Part shown: piece after piece, positions 19,301 through 29,100 of the stretch
Numbering within the stretch: the first letter of the stretch is position 1
Layout of the letters: the number at the start of each line of letters is the position of its first letter
DNA from: Piscicola geometra
Lineage: Eukaryota > Annelida > Clitellata > Hirudinida > Piscicolidae
NCBI GenBank assembly: GCA_943735955.1
Contig: OX030957.1
Location: 197,501 to 261,500 of the forward strand
Reading direction: 5' to 3'
DNA length: 64,000 nucleotides
The notes under the pieces: generated by a model
What the model was told of the DNA's origin: nothing
Databases searched by the model: none
What the model saw: the letters and a program-made list of their open reading frames with translations, nothing else
Position numbers and translations under genes: made by a program

Positions 19301-19809
19301 ATGATGATGATGCTAGTGGTGGTGGTGTCGGTGCTTATGTTTTTATTGGAGCTTAAGTGAAGTGGTTGAAGATAGTTGAATGGGTTAGCTACACATATTT
19401 GTACAGATACTGTATATGAAATGATTCATATGCTACAGTGCATATGACATAATTCATATGCTACAGTGCAAATGATGCGAACATCTTAATTTTCCCTAAA
19501 CCATTCCACATCCACTCTCCTTTCTTCACCAACTTCATTCCTCCTCTTACTTTCGACCCCTTTTCAACAACAACACAACCCCTCACACAACCCCATCACA
19601 CACACCATCTCTTCACACAACCCCTCACACACACCATCTTCTCACACAACCACCCCACCTCTGATCAGCACTTCAGCTCTGGGCACTGTGGCGCCCTTGC
19701 ACTGTCCATACAATCCTGCAAGCTGATTGGTCGAATCATTTGTGACGTCACTCGTGCTATTGCTCTCAGCGAACCAATGCAGGTCCCACAGACTCGCGTT
19801 ATAAGCCAT
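16334..19809 (-). CDS. Organic solute transporter alpha-like protein (SLC51A/TMEM184 family), complete
   Basis: Multi-pass membrane protein of the Solute_trans_a family. In vertebrates OST-alpha works with OST-beta to move bile acids and steroids across basolateral membranes. Seven minus-strand exons join in phase to about 365 residues: 19659-19809, 18913-19067, 17778-17851, 17455-17619, 17211-17322, 16783-17038 and 16334-16518. The short extracellular N-terminus has several NxS/T sites. Exon 2 gives a membrane helix, then YLEEIFFLMRH and WVLAFYP. Exon 3 has CFIPR, exon 4 the Cys cluster PVCCCCVCLP typical of OST-alpha, exon 5 INVQIMQVAIVRPI, exon 6 two helices ending KLPCTP, and exon 7 a last helix with MARVFFRR. 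The tail is acidic and contains a repeated VEEELKKE block. OST-alpha rather than TMEM184 is favoured by the Cys cluster and length. Confidence 0.9.
18255..18500. repeat. 10-bp ACTGAATCAT/ACTGAACATT minisatellite in OST-alpha intron 2
   Basis: About 24 tandem copies of a 10-bp unit with ATCAT, ACATT and ACACT variants, inside the intron between exons 2 and 3. Confidence 0.93.
19075..19330. repeat. (GATGGT)n-type trinucleotide array in OST-alpha intron 1
   Basis: Mixed GAT, GGT and GGTG units. On the transcribed strand it reads CAC/CAT and ends close to the acceptor of exon 18913-19067. Confidence 0.9.
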
Positions 19810-20446
19810 TTTTGAATTCAAAATAATTTTTTTGAGATTTTTAACAAAGATTTTTTGTCAGTTTGTTATGCGAGAGATTGTTGATGAGACTGACTCGATC
19901 TAAACGGAAAAAAACTATCGTAGTTTGAACTGAAACACTTTAAGGAAACATATAAAACTCTGATTCGATTATCGAATATTTCTCTCAGCCTGAATCTTTC
20001 AAAACAAGCGATCCGGAGAAGGCAAAGTCATGAAGAAAACTTGATCTTCACAGATTTCTCTGTCTGTCGCGGTAATATAGGCACACAGACCGTCTCTGCT
20101 GCACGGACTTTCTATAAATCTATCTGATCAATGTTTGGAGAAGTGCTTCTGCCGATAAGTTATCAGCGCTTATTCAGCATACCTTATCTCCTTTCGTGTT
20201 CAACATAATGCCATTATTAAAGCAAATATTATTTGTGAATCTGAACTCGCCATCCAATGGATGCATGCACTCGACTCTTTTAGAGTGAAGTATGCGACTG
20301 CGAGATAAGAGGCAGCAGCTAGGACAGGACTGATAAACAGAGTATTTGTTGATCCTCGATAACTGCTGTTTGTTTGCGATACAGCGCTGATGAGAGATTG
20401 CAAGGAACAATAAACTGCGATAACAAACCTCGACTTCTGAAGGCTT

Positions 20447-21137
20447 TGTGTCCCTGGGTGGAGTGAGCAGGTGTCCCTGGGGGGAGTAAGCAGGTGTCCC
20501 TGGGTGGAGTGAGCAGGTGTCCCTGGGTGGAGTGAGCAGGTGTCCCTGGGTGGAGTGAGCAGGTGTCCCTGGGTGGAGTAAGCAGGTGTCCCTGGGTGGA
20601 GTTAGCAGGTGTCCCTGGGTGGAGTGAGCAGGTGTCCCTGGGTGGAGTGAGCAAGTGTCCCTGGGTGGAGTGAGCAGGTGTCCCTGGGTGGAGTGAGCAG
20701 GTGTCCCTGGGGGGAGTAAGCAGGTGTCCCTGGGTGGAGTGAGCAGGTGTCCCTGGGTGGAGTGAGCAGGTGTCCCTGGGTGGAGTGAGCAGGTGTCCCT
20801 GGGTGGAGTGAGCAGGTGTCCCTAGGTGGAGTGAGCAGGTGTCTCTGGGTGGAGTGAGCAGGTGTCCCTGGGTGGAGTGAGCAGGTGTCCCTGGGGGGAG
20901 TAAGCAGGTGTCCCTGGGTGGAGTGAGCAGGTGTCCCTGGGTGGAGTGAGCAGGTGTCCCTGGGTGGAGTGAGCAGGTGTCCCTGGGTGGAGTGAGCAGG
21001 TGTCCCTGGGTGGAGTGAGCAGGTGTCCCTGGGGGGAGTGAGCAGGTGTCCCTGGGTGGAGTGAGCAGGTGTCCCTGGGTGGAGTGAGCAGGTGTCCCTG
21101 GGTGGAGTGAGCAGGTGTCCCTGGGGGGAGTAAGCAG
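20447..21137. repeat. 23-bp satellite (CCTGGGTGGAGTGAGCAGGTGTC unit), about 30 copies
   Basis: Highly uniform 23-bp tandem array with a few variants (GGGGGGAG, TCTCTGGG). Because 23 is not a multiple of 3, all minus-strand frames cycle through the same 23-residue translation. It is noncoding. Confidence 0.96.
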
Positions 21138-22428
21138 GCATAAAGACGCAAGTGCACAAGAACAATGCTTGAACAACGTTGTTGCTTTCTTTTTATATAA
21201 AGATTTCACGAAAATAAAAACAATTATCGTGGGTTTAAAGAGTAAAAATGAGTTTCAAAATAGGTTGGGTGACAGTCCAATGGCACGAGTACTTCCCTCC
21301 ATTCTCTTCTATTTTCCGATCTGACTTCCTTCATATTTTAGTGATTTAATTAACAAATTGGTTAAATTCTAATTTAGAAACAAAAATTAGATTTTTATGC
21401 GTTAAGTCTAGCTGATAGCTTATCCGATGCAGATCTTTTTATTGTTTAATTATTATTTTAATGTTTTTTACATTTTAGTCCGAATTGAGAGAAAAAACGG
21501 TTTTATAAATTATTCAAAAAACCCAAATGAAGCACTAGAATAACTGATCATGAGATGTGATTAACTACTTCCTCATTTCTTAATTAACTTATTTCAGTTA
21601 AATTAATAAACTAATTGATTAAATATTATTGTGAATATTCAATTAAACCACTAAATGAATGGATTTAATGTTAGTAGGAACACGCAGTTAGAAGACCAAG
21701 GGATGGGCAAAGAAGGAATGTCGGGATGGTCATGGCGTGCAGACGACCACTTCGCATGCGTCACATTCTTCTCTTTGATGACGAATCAAAACTTTAATTT
21801 AAAGTTTACAAGCTTAACGCTTTAGAGAAGAAACCGCACCAAAGAAAAAAAAATTCCTCAAATCAGGAATGACAAATAATATGATTTAAGAGTAAAAAAG
21901 TTACTAAGATGCAATGATGAATATTGTTGGTGGAAAGCATAGACTTTTGAGCTGGATGACGTAGGCAAGAGAAAGTTCGTTCAATTGTAAATGCGTTGGT
22001 GTTTTGAAATTTTGATGCAATATAATAATACAAATAAAATAATATACAATACATTATGTACTGTGGTGGGATGTGGTGTGGTGGTGTGTGGGTGTTTGTT
22101 GTATAAATTATGTATGGCATAAATGATACGATATATCATTTAATGCATAGAAATACAATACATCATGTGTTGTATCCTAAACCCCAATGCAATGTATGCC
22201 ATATTAAATATTTTCACAAATAAAAAACTTTCAAAGACGTTTATGAAAGAAAATAATTTAAAATAAAAAAAACAAAAATAATTCGGTGAAGGAAAGAGAG
22301 AGTGATGGAAGAAGTGTGGTCTGCAAGGAGGAGGATCGGAGGAAAGGCACGTTGGGTGAAGAGTCCTAAACGATGCAATAATAATAATAATAAAATGGAG
22401 CTGCGAATATAAATATGATGGAAAACTA

Positions 22429-22655
22429 CTACTACTACCACTACAAATAAAACTACTACTAATACCACCACCACCACTACTACTAAAACTACTACTACTA
22501 CTACTACAGCTAAAACTACTACTACTACCACCACCACCACTACTACTACCACCACCACTACTACTACTGCTACTACAGCTAAAACTACTACTACTACCAC
22601 CACCACCACTACTACTGCTACTACTACTACTAACAACAATAACAATAATAATAAT
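22429..22655. repeat. (CTA)n/(CCA)n trinucleotide array
   Basis: Mixed CTA, CCA and AAA-CTA units running into an AACAAT/AAT tract. Confidence 0.92.
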
Positions 22656-22769
22656 GGGAACAGGGATAATATGAAGATGATCTGAATGGCGAAGAAATGG
22701 TGCTTGACAAGATGCAGTGTGCTTTAAAGTTGCATTGCTGACTGACTGACGTATAAGGTGAATGCGTGT

Positions 22770-22870
22770 GTGTGGTGGTGGAGTGAAGTGAAGTGTGGTG
22801 GAGTATGGTATGGTGACGTGTGGTGGAGTGAAGTGAAGTGTGGTGGAGTATGGTATGGTGACGTGTGGTG
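22770..22870. repeat. Two-copy tandem repeat GGTGGAGT/GAAGTGAAGT
   Basis: A unit of roughly 50 bp containing GTGGAGTATGGTATGGTGAC is repeated twice and followed by a GGAT run at about 22897-22914. Confidence 0.8.
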
Positions 22871-22950
22871 TGGATGCTAGGACGTTGTCATGGTAATGGA
22901 TGGATGGATGGATGAAGACCTTGCATGAGACATCGCTTTAAAAGTGCAAC

Positions 22951-23032
22951 GAGAGAACATGAGAGAACAAGAGAGAACAAGAGGGAACATGAGAGAACAA
23001 GAGAGAACAAGAGAGAACAGGAGAGAGAGAGT
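22951..23032. repeat. 10-bp GAGAGAACAA minisatellite
   Basis: About eight copies of GAGAGAACAA/GAGAGAACAT. Confidence 0.9.
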
Positions 23033-23628
23033 ATAATAGGATGCAACGGGTCCCGAACTGAAGGACAGTTACCCGTTGCTCCAGAGTATTCATGGTTTAA
23101 TACTTGCAATTCCATTTTAGGAACCGCTTAGAAACACGTGTTTCAAATGGACTGAGTAGCTTGCATTGAGAAGCGCTATTGCATTGGTCAAGCACTGGTA
23201 AGTACTTGCGGAAGTCTTACTACTATGCTAATAATAATAATTACTGCTAATATTATTATTCTTATTTTGAAGATCTGCATGGTTATGATGATGATTCTTT
23301 TATGAATATTCATCGAATACAGCGCTCGAATCGATACGAGGTCAATGACATCGATCTTGCGTCTAATTGCCTCCTCCCAATTGCCTAAGTTATTGAAATT
23401 GCGTTAATTAAAACTTGAAAAATAATTTTAATTGCCTTAATTAAAAATAACTGAAATACGTTAATTAAAATAAGCAACTTGAATTATGTAAATTGAAATC
23501 ACCAAATAAATTAAAAATGAAGAGATTAACAAGAGAAACCTTGACGCGCGTGTTTGAGGTGTGAGACATGAGTTGAATATAATTTTGTAAATGAATAATT
23601 GCTACAACTGAATCCCGCGCAATCACCA

Positions 23629-23742
23629 ACACCCCTACACACTACTACCACTACCCCCACCACCAACATCCCTACCCATTACTACCCCTACCATCCCCAC
23701 CACCACCACTACTACCACCACCACCACTACACCACACCACCT
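23629..23742. repeat. (ACC)n/(ACT)n array
   Basis: Imperfect CACCACTAC units downstream of the STARD10-like gene. Confidence 0.85.
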
Positions 23743-24064
23743 AACTGCACAGACTGTACAATCTTGTAAATGCACACACGAGAAGACAGAGGAGGAATGC
23801 ACGAAAGCAATTCACCAAGACGGACAATTGAAGAAGAAAACAACTTGGAAGGGGAAACAACTTGGAAGGGCAAACATTTTGCACTTCCAAGACGCACAAA
23901 AAGAAAGAGGAAAAGCAGATGGGCTGCTGTGGCGCTGAGAAGTCGTCACTGCAATTCGAAGTCTTCGCAAAGCCTAGCTGCAACATAACCCTCCTTAAAC
24001 GACACACACACTCTTCCAACCGTACTCTCATTATCACCATCATCATCATCACCACCACCACCAC

Positions 24065-25863
24065 TCAATCTTCCTCCTTATCATCATCAGCATCACCAGA
24101 GGCGTTATTGAGGACTTCTTCTTCAATGGCGTCTGTCTCGTCGATCATCTCACTGACCACCGTGGTGTTGAAGGGCAGGATGTCCTTCGGGTCTAACTAA
24201 ATGGCCCATTAGAAACAAAGATTAGAATTTTATTATTTGGATAATTAATTATTTTCATATATATTTAGTCTTTGAAACTTGTTACTTATGATTATAATCA
24301 TTTAATCATGACCATTCACTACACCACAAAACCCACACAAACCAACCACCCATTACCTCCAACCACACCAAAACCAAACCACTCAACCATAAGCACCTTG
24401 GGCAGGGTGATCTGCTCGGGGTAGACCCATGGTTTGAGGTTCGGTTGGTTCTTGCTCTTCCACGCTGGGTAGTCCTTGCAGGCCCTGTGCAACTTGCGCA
24501 ATAACTAGCAGGGTGTATGTGGGTTTGTGTTGGAGGCTTCATTGAAATCATTACGATGACGATTATGGTGGTGGTGGTGATGATGATGAAAAGATTAACA
24601 TAATGGTAATGATGACGCTAAAACGGAAGAGGGGGAAGGGCAAGAGACCTTAGGGGCGAGGGTGGTTGCAGTCCTGTTGACAGCCCAAGAGGGAAGCTTG
24701 CCTGTGATGAGTTATGAGTCAGTCAGTTAGAAGCCTTTCCACAAAAACCATCCATCTGTCTATCCATCCAGCATTCATCCATCAAACCATCCACCCTTCC
24801 AACCAACCACTTATCAAACTATCCATCCATCCAACCACACAACCAACCTCTGGGGTCACACTGCGTGATGTAGGTGACTGCAGAGCCCAGTTTCGAGACG
24901 TTGCCGTGCTCCATGGGCAGTATTTGGTAGCCGGTCAAGTAGGATATGCCCCGCACGTAACCCTTCTTTGGAGGTATCGCCTGAAGAGGTGGGGGTGTAT
25001 GAGGGTAGGGGTGTTGGATCTTTTGGACTGATGAAATGAACGGTTGTTGTTGTGGTGGGTGATGATTGTAGTTGCGGTGGGTGATGGTTGTAGTTGCGGT
25101 GAGTGATGGTTGTAGTTGTGGTGGGTGCTGGTTATAGTAGTAGCACCTACCACATGGTTGATGGAGTGGTTGAAAATGAGGTACTCCTTGCCGAGGTCAA
25201 GCCACGACCGCTCCATCACAAAGTCCCTGTTCTTCAGTGGCTTCGGGCACTTCACTGGCGATCACAGGATTCAATATAGTTTGAAACATTATATAGTCTA
25301 ATATATTAAATACAAATTTTAATATATTAGGTAATTAGTTCAAGTTAAATAAATGAATTAATGATTTAAACAATAGAGTTTAATACTGAACTGAAAGTTA
25401 CAGAGGACACTTACTGGCGTAGTAGCCGATGTCGTTGTTGGGACTGAGTTGGCAGATCTCGTACGACTCAAGCATGCTCACGTCCCACTTCTTGCGGAAG
25501 TCAGGGTCGTTCAGCACGTCAAAGATCACCATGGCTGACACATCCTTGAAAATGCTTTTTAACTGTGTGGATTTCATTTGTAGGTTATATTGTGAATAAA
25601 ATTAATACATATATATTTTTAATAAGTAAAAATTTAATTAGAAAAAAATAGATTGTTTAAAATCAAATGACTATTTTTTATAAGCCTGATTTTATATTTT
25701 TCCTAACTTTAATCATCTTGAAGTCGCTGAGTTCGTTGGACTTGGTCCACACTGTGGTGTCGTTCTTGTTGTATTCCACTTTCCAATCTTCATGTTTCTC
25801 GCACAAGGTTCTCAACTGAGTGAAATCGGTGTCCTCGGCTACTCTTACTTCTCCGACAAGCAT
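24065..25863 (-). CDS. STARD10-like (PCTP-like) START domain lipid-transfer protein, complete
   Basis: START-domain protein; STARD10 binds and transfers phosphatidylcholine and phosphatidylethanolamine in the cytosol. Seven minus-strand exons join in phase to about 277 residues (STARD10 has about 290): 25708-25863, 25415-25562, 25151-25254, 24848-24980, 24649-24701, 24397-24504 and 24065-24196. Recognisable blocks in order are WKVEYNKNDTTVWTK, FDVLNDPDFRKKWD, KCPKPLKNRDFVMERSW, GYVRGISYLTGYQI, TYITQCDPRGKLPSWAVN and RACKDYPAWK-KPWVYPEQITLP. An acidic tail ends DADDDKEED. The KPW-HPEQ-like block after the START helix and the acidic tail point to STARD10 rather than PCTP or STARD7. The start Met gives a sensible N-terminus, and the gene is divergent from its neighbour across a 321-bp gap. 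Confidence 0.93.
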
Positions 25864-26184
25864 TTTAATAAGTAATTTTTTAAATAATTTAATGAAGATT
25901 AAAAATTTGTTTTATTTAAGTTACAAACTAAGGAGTAAGATAAAGTAAAAAATTAAGAATTATCCACGTAAAAATATTCTAGTCTTATCGACCCAAAAAG
26001 AATCTATACTTGGTTTTTGGATTTTAATTTGTTAAAACTTTTTTATTCAGTTTTAAAATTTTAAATAATAATTTTACAATTTTTAATAAATTATATTTTT
26101 GTTTTATAAATTTAAAATAGGTCATTGCTAACGATATTTAAATAATATTTTCGTTTATCATTATTCTATAACTGGCAGTTCAAT
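25864..26184. promoter_or_regulatory. Putative bidirectional promoter (STARD10-like and TASOR-like genes)
   Basis: 321 AT-rich bases between two divergent start codons. No clear TATA box on either strand. That it serves both genes is inferred from the spacing alone. Confidence 0.55.
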
Positions 26185-29100
26185 ATGAAATATTCAAGTT
26201 GTGAAAAATTAAAGAAATTATCTGCTAATGTTAAATCAGCTATTAAAGAGTTGGACTGGAGTGTGCAGTTGGCAGAAGTCGACGACATTTATGCAGGAGA
26301 AAGATGCGATCTGAAGAGTGACCTGAACGCAGTCATGCTCAACAAGAAACCATGGTTTTTGAAGAAGAAAGATGACATCAAAAGTCTCTCTCTGGCAACC
26401 ACTCTGGAAGGCCAGTTGGTGGAGAACCAGGCTGTGCAGAAGGTGTTGGCAAAAGTGAACTCAGAATGGATAAAAGCCAGATCGATGTGCATGGTGGGGA
26501 ACGTGAGGTTCAAGAAGTACGTGCCCAAGTCGCCCAAGAGAGTTGTCAAGACGAACAAATCAGTCGAGGTGTGCAGCAAGTACTTTGAGAACGAGTTGAA
26601 ACTCTTCGTCAGGCAGCACTGCAAGGCTCAAGGAGGCGAAGACACGCTGGACTTCCTACTGAAACATCCATATGACGTCATCGTGAAAAGTCGTCTGACT
26701 GACTTCAGGAAGAAGCTGGCAGAACATTTTGAAGTGACTGTGAGAGAATATAAGAAAGCAGGAACTCAAAAAACGAGTGGAGACTTAGCATCCAAGCAGA
26801 AAAAAACGGAAACTTTCATTCCAAAACTGCCTAAAATCAGTGATTTCACGACGGGATTGATAGGCAAAGTGATAAAGAAGGAGAACTTCTCAGCGTACGA
26901 GCACTTGAACGCGCGCTACTGCAGCAGCATCGACGAGAGCATAAAGGGGATGGGCATCGAGGAGGAGTTGGAGAGCATTGTGGCAGGAGAGCTGCAAGAG
27001 TTGAGTGCAACTAGGAATGCAAAGAGTAAAAGACAAGTGGCAGAGAAGAGGAGGAGGGAAGGCAGTTTCTCAAGGGGAATCAGCAGGATGGGGAGAGGAG
27101 GAGAGGGAGGGGGGGACTGCAGGGACGAGTTTGAGGAGGTTTTGAATGCTCAGCTGGAGAGTCTGCTCGAGGGCAAGCGACTGACGACCACCCCACGCTC
27201 CCCTGGCAGACTCGAGAGGCAGTTTGAAGCCTTCAACAAGGAACTCAACTTTGATCAAGACAAGGCTGTCCCAGGGGAGGATGGAGGAGGTGGTGTGGGT
27301 GATGTGAAAGGGAGAAGAGGAACGGAGGATGCCTTGAGGAGTAGCAGGGATGCAGCAGCAAGTGGTTGCTATGGTGACAACGACAAGAGGATGAAGGCGG
27401 TGTATGATGCAACTATGAGCTCTGAGGAGGAGGAGGAGAAGGTGATGAATCGGGATGTGCACATTTTCCTTGGTGCTGATGATGATGCTGGTTACAAAAG
27501 GGGGGGACATGTTGTGGAGAGGGATGGGAGAGGGGAGAGGAGGAGGAGGAGAGGTGGTTGTGATGGTGATCAATCCAACAGTCATCCATACAACAGGGAT
27601 TATTATGTGGAGATGAATGAGATGGATGGAGGTAAGAAGAGGAAAAGGAAGGGAATGAATGAAGAGAGGAAGAAGAAGAAGAAGGAGGAGAAGAAAAACA
27701 AGAAGAAGAAGAGAAACAGACACAAAGACAGGAGGGAGGGGGAGGTGGAGGTGGAGGTGGAGGAGGCAGTCTTCGAGGCAGACAGCAAGTTGTACTCGGA
27801 CAGTCTGTTTTCATTCTGCCTCGACGTCTTCCACCTCAAGGACTTGAGTGGCCATGAGTGTGCAACAGTCGTGATGCAACAGGCCGCCTCGACACCTCTG
27901 CAGATGAACTTTAACGAAGACTTTGACCTCTCGCACTCCCCCTCCCTCCTCCTCGACACCCCCCTCGTGCGCATGTTCCTCGAGCCCTCAAAGGCCCTCC
28001 AAGCAGTCGCCGAGACTGTGGCCCACCTCAAGGAGTTCAACATCGACGTCATCGACCACCGAAACGCTTTCGTGTGGTCGCTGCTGCTGACCACCACCCT
28101 CAACGACAAGACACCCGTCACAGACACCGCCACAGCGACACAAACGTCCAGGAAGACAAGCAGTAGCAGCAAGTCGTTGTTGAACCCTCTGATGCAGGCC
28201 TTCAAGCAGGCCGTCGAGGCGAACAAGAACAAGTGCAAGGAGGAGAAGGCAGCAGGAGGAGGAGGAGGGACAGGAGGGGGAGGTACAGGGACAACCAGCA
28301 CGAGCACAGCAGCAGGCAGCAGCATGAAGGCGTACAAGTACCTGCTGATGGGCACTCAGGGCAGTGGCTTGAACAGCCTCTTCCGCTTGCAGTCGAATCT
28401 GAGGGCAGGCACGCGAGACATGGTCAAGGAGGTGACTGAGGCCTTCCAGAAGGAGCTGCAGAAGTTCCTCAGGAAACAGGTGGCTGCATGGGTGCTCGAG
28501 TGGGTGGTCGAGTGGGTGGCTGCATGTGTGCTCGAGTGGGTGGTTGAGTGTTTGGCCACTTGCTGCTTATAGTCATAGATTGTGGGTTCGACTCTTGTCT
28601 TGACCAATGCCTAATGGTTCTAAGTTCGATGTCCTTGTAACCCATAGGCGTGAATTAAAAGTAGCAGCCTAAGTGGACAAGCTTAAGTGGACTTGTCTAG
28701 CATATACGCATCTATAATTCCGTTCGTCACTATTATTCATATGATCCACAGCACTTCCTATCTGAAAGAGACGTCCTCTCGACGCCGATGCAGTGTGACT
28801 TCTCGGACAGTCTGCACCACTTCAGTGGCCTCTCCTCCCTCACCCACTGCCTGTACACCGAGGCGCAGTTCAGACTGTCGCAGCGGGAGAAGCTCTCCAA
28901 GTACAAGCAGCAGTACAACAAGTATGGCACGTACAGTCTCGCCAGCACAACTAATGCACTCAACCTCGCTGCCACCACTGCATCTGATGCGTTTGTCATT
29001 GATGCGGTACCTTCTTCTGAGAATGCCACAACAACAACAACAACAACAACGACAAACAGTGCTTCTTCCTGTTACAATCCTGCCAGCCACTCTGTACCAA

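Larger units (their letters stand above)
19810..24064. other. Intergenic region between OST-alpha and STARD10-like genes
   Basis: About 4.25 kb without a supportable exon. It contains a large 23-bp satellite, (CTA)n and (ACC)n tracts and a 10-bp GAGAGAACAA array, listed separately. It should include the OST-alpha promoter and the STARD10-like 3' end. Confidence 0.55.

Noticed and set aside
20319..21209. 296-codon minus frame with a 23-residue repeat
   Set aside because: It arises from a 23-bp satellite that is open in all three minus frames. No gene context or non-repeat domain.
27070..28355. Long minus-strand frames (217 and 250 codons) opposite the TASOR-like exon 1
   Set aside because: Mirror frames of a GA-rich coding exon, low complexity (Ser/Leu/Pro). 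The plus frame is longer and continues into conserved exons.
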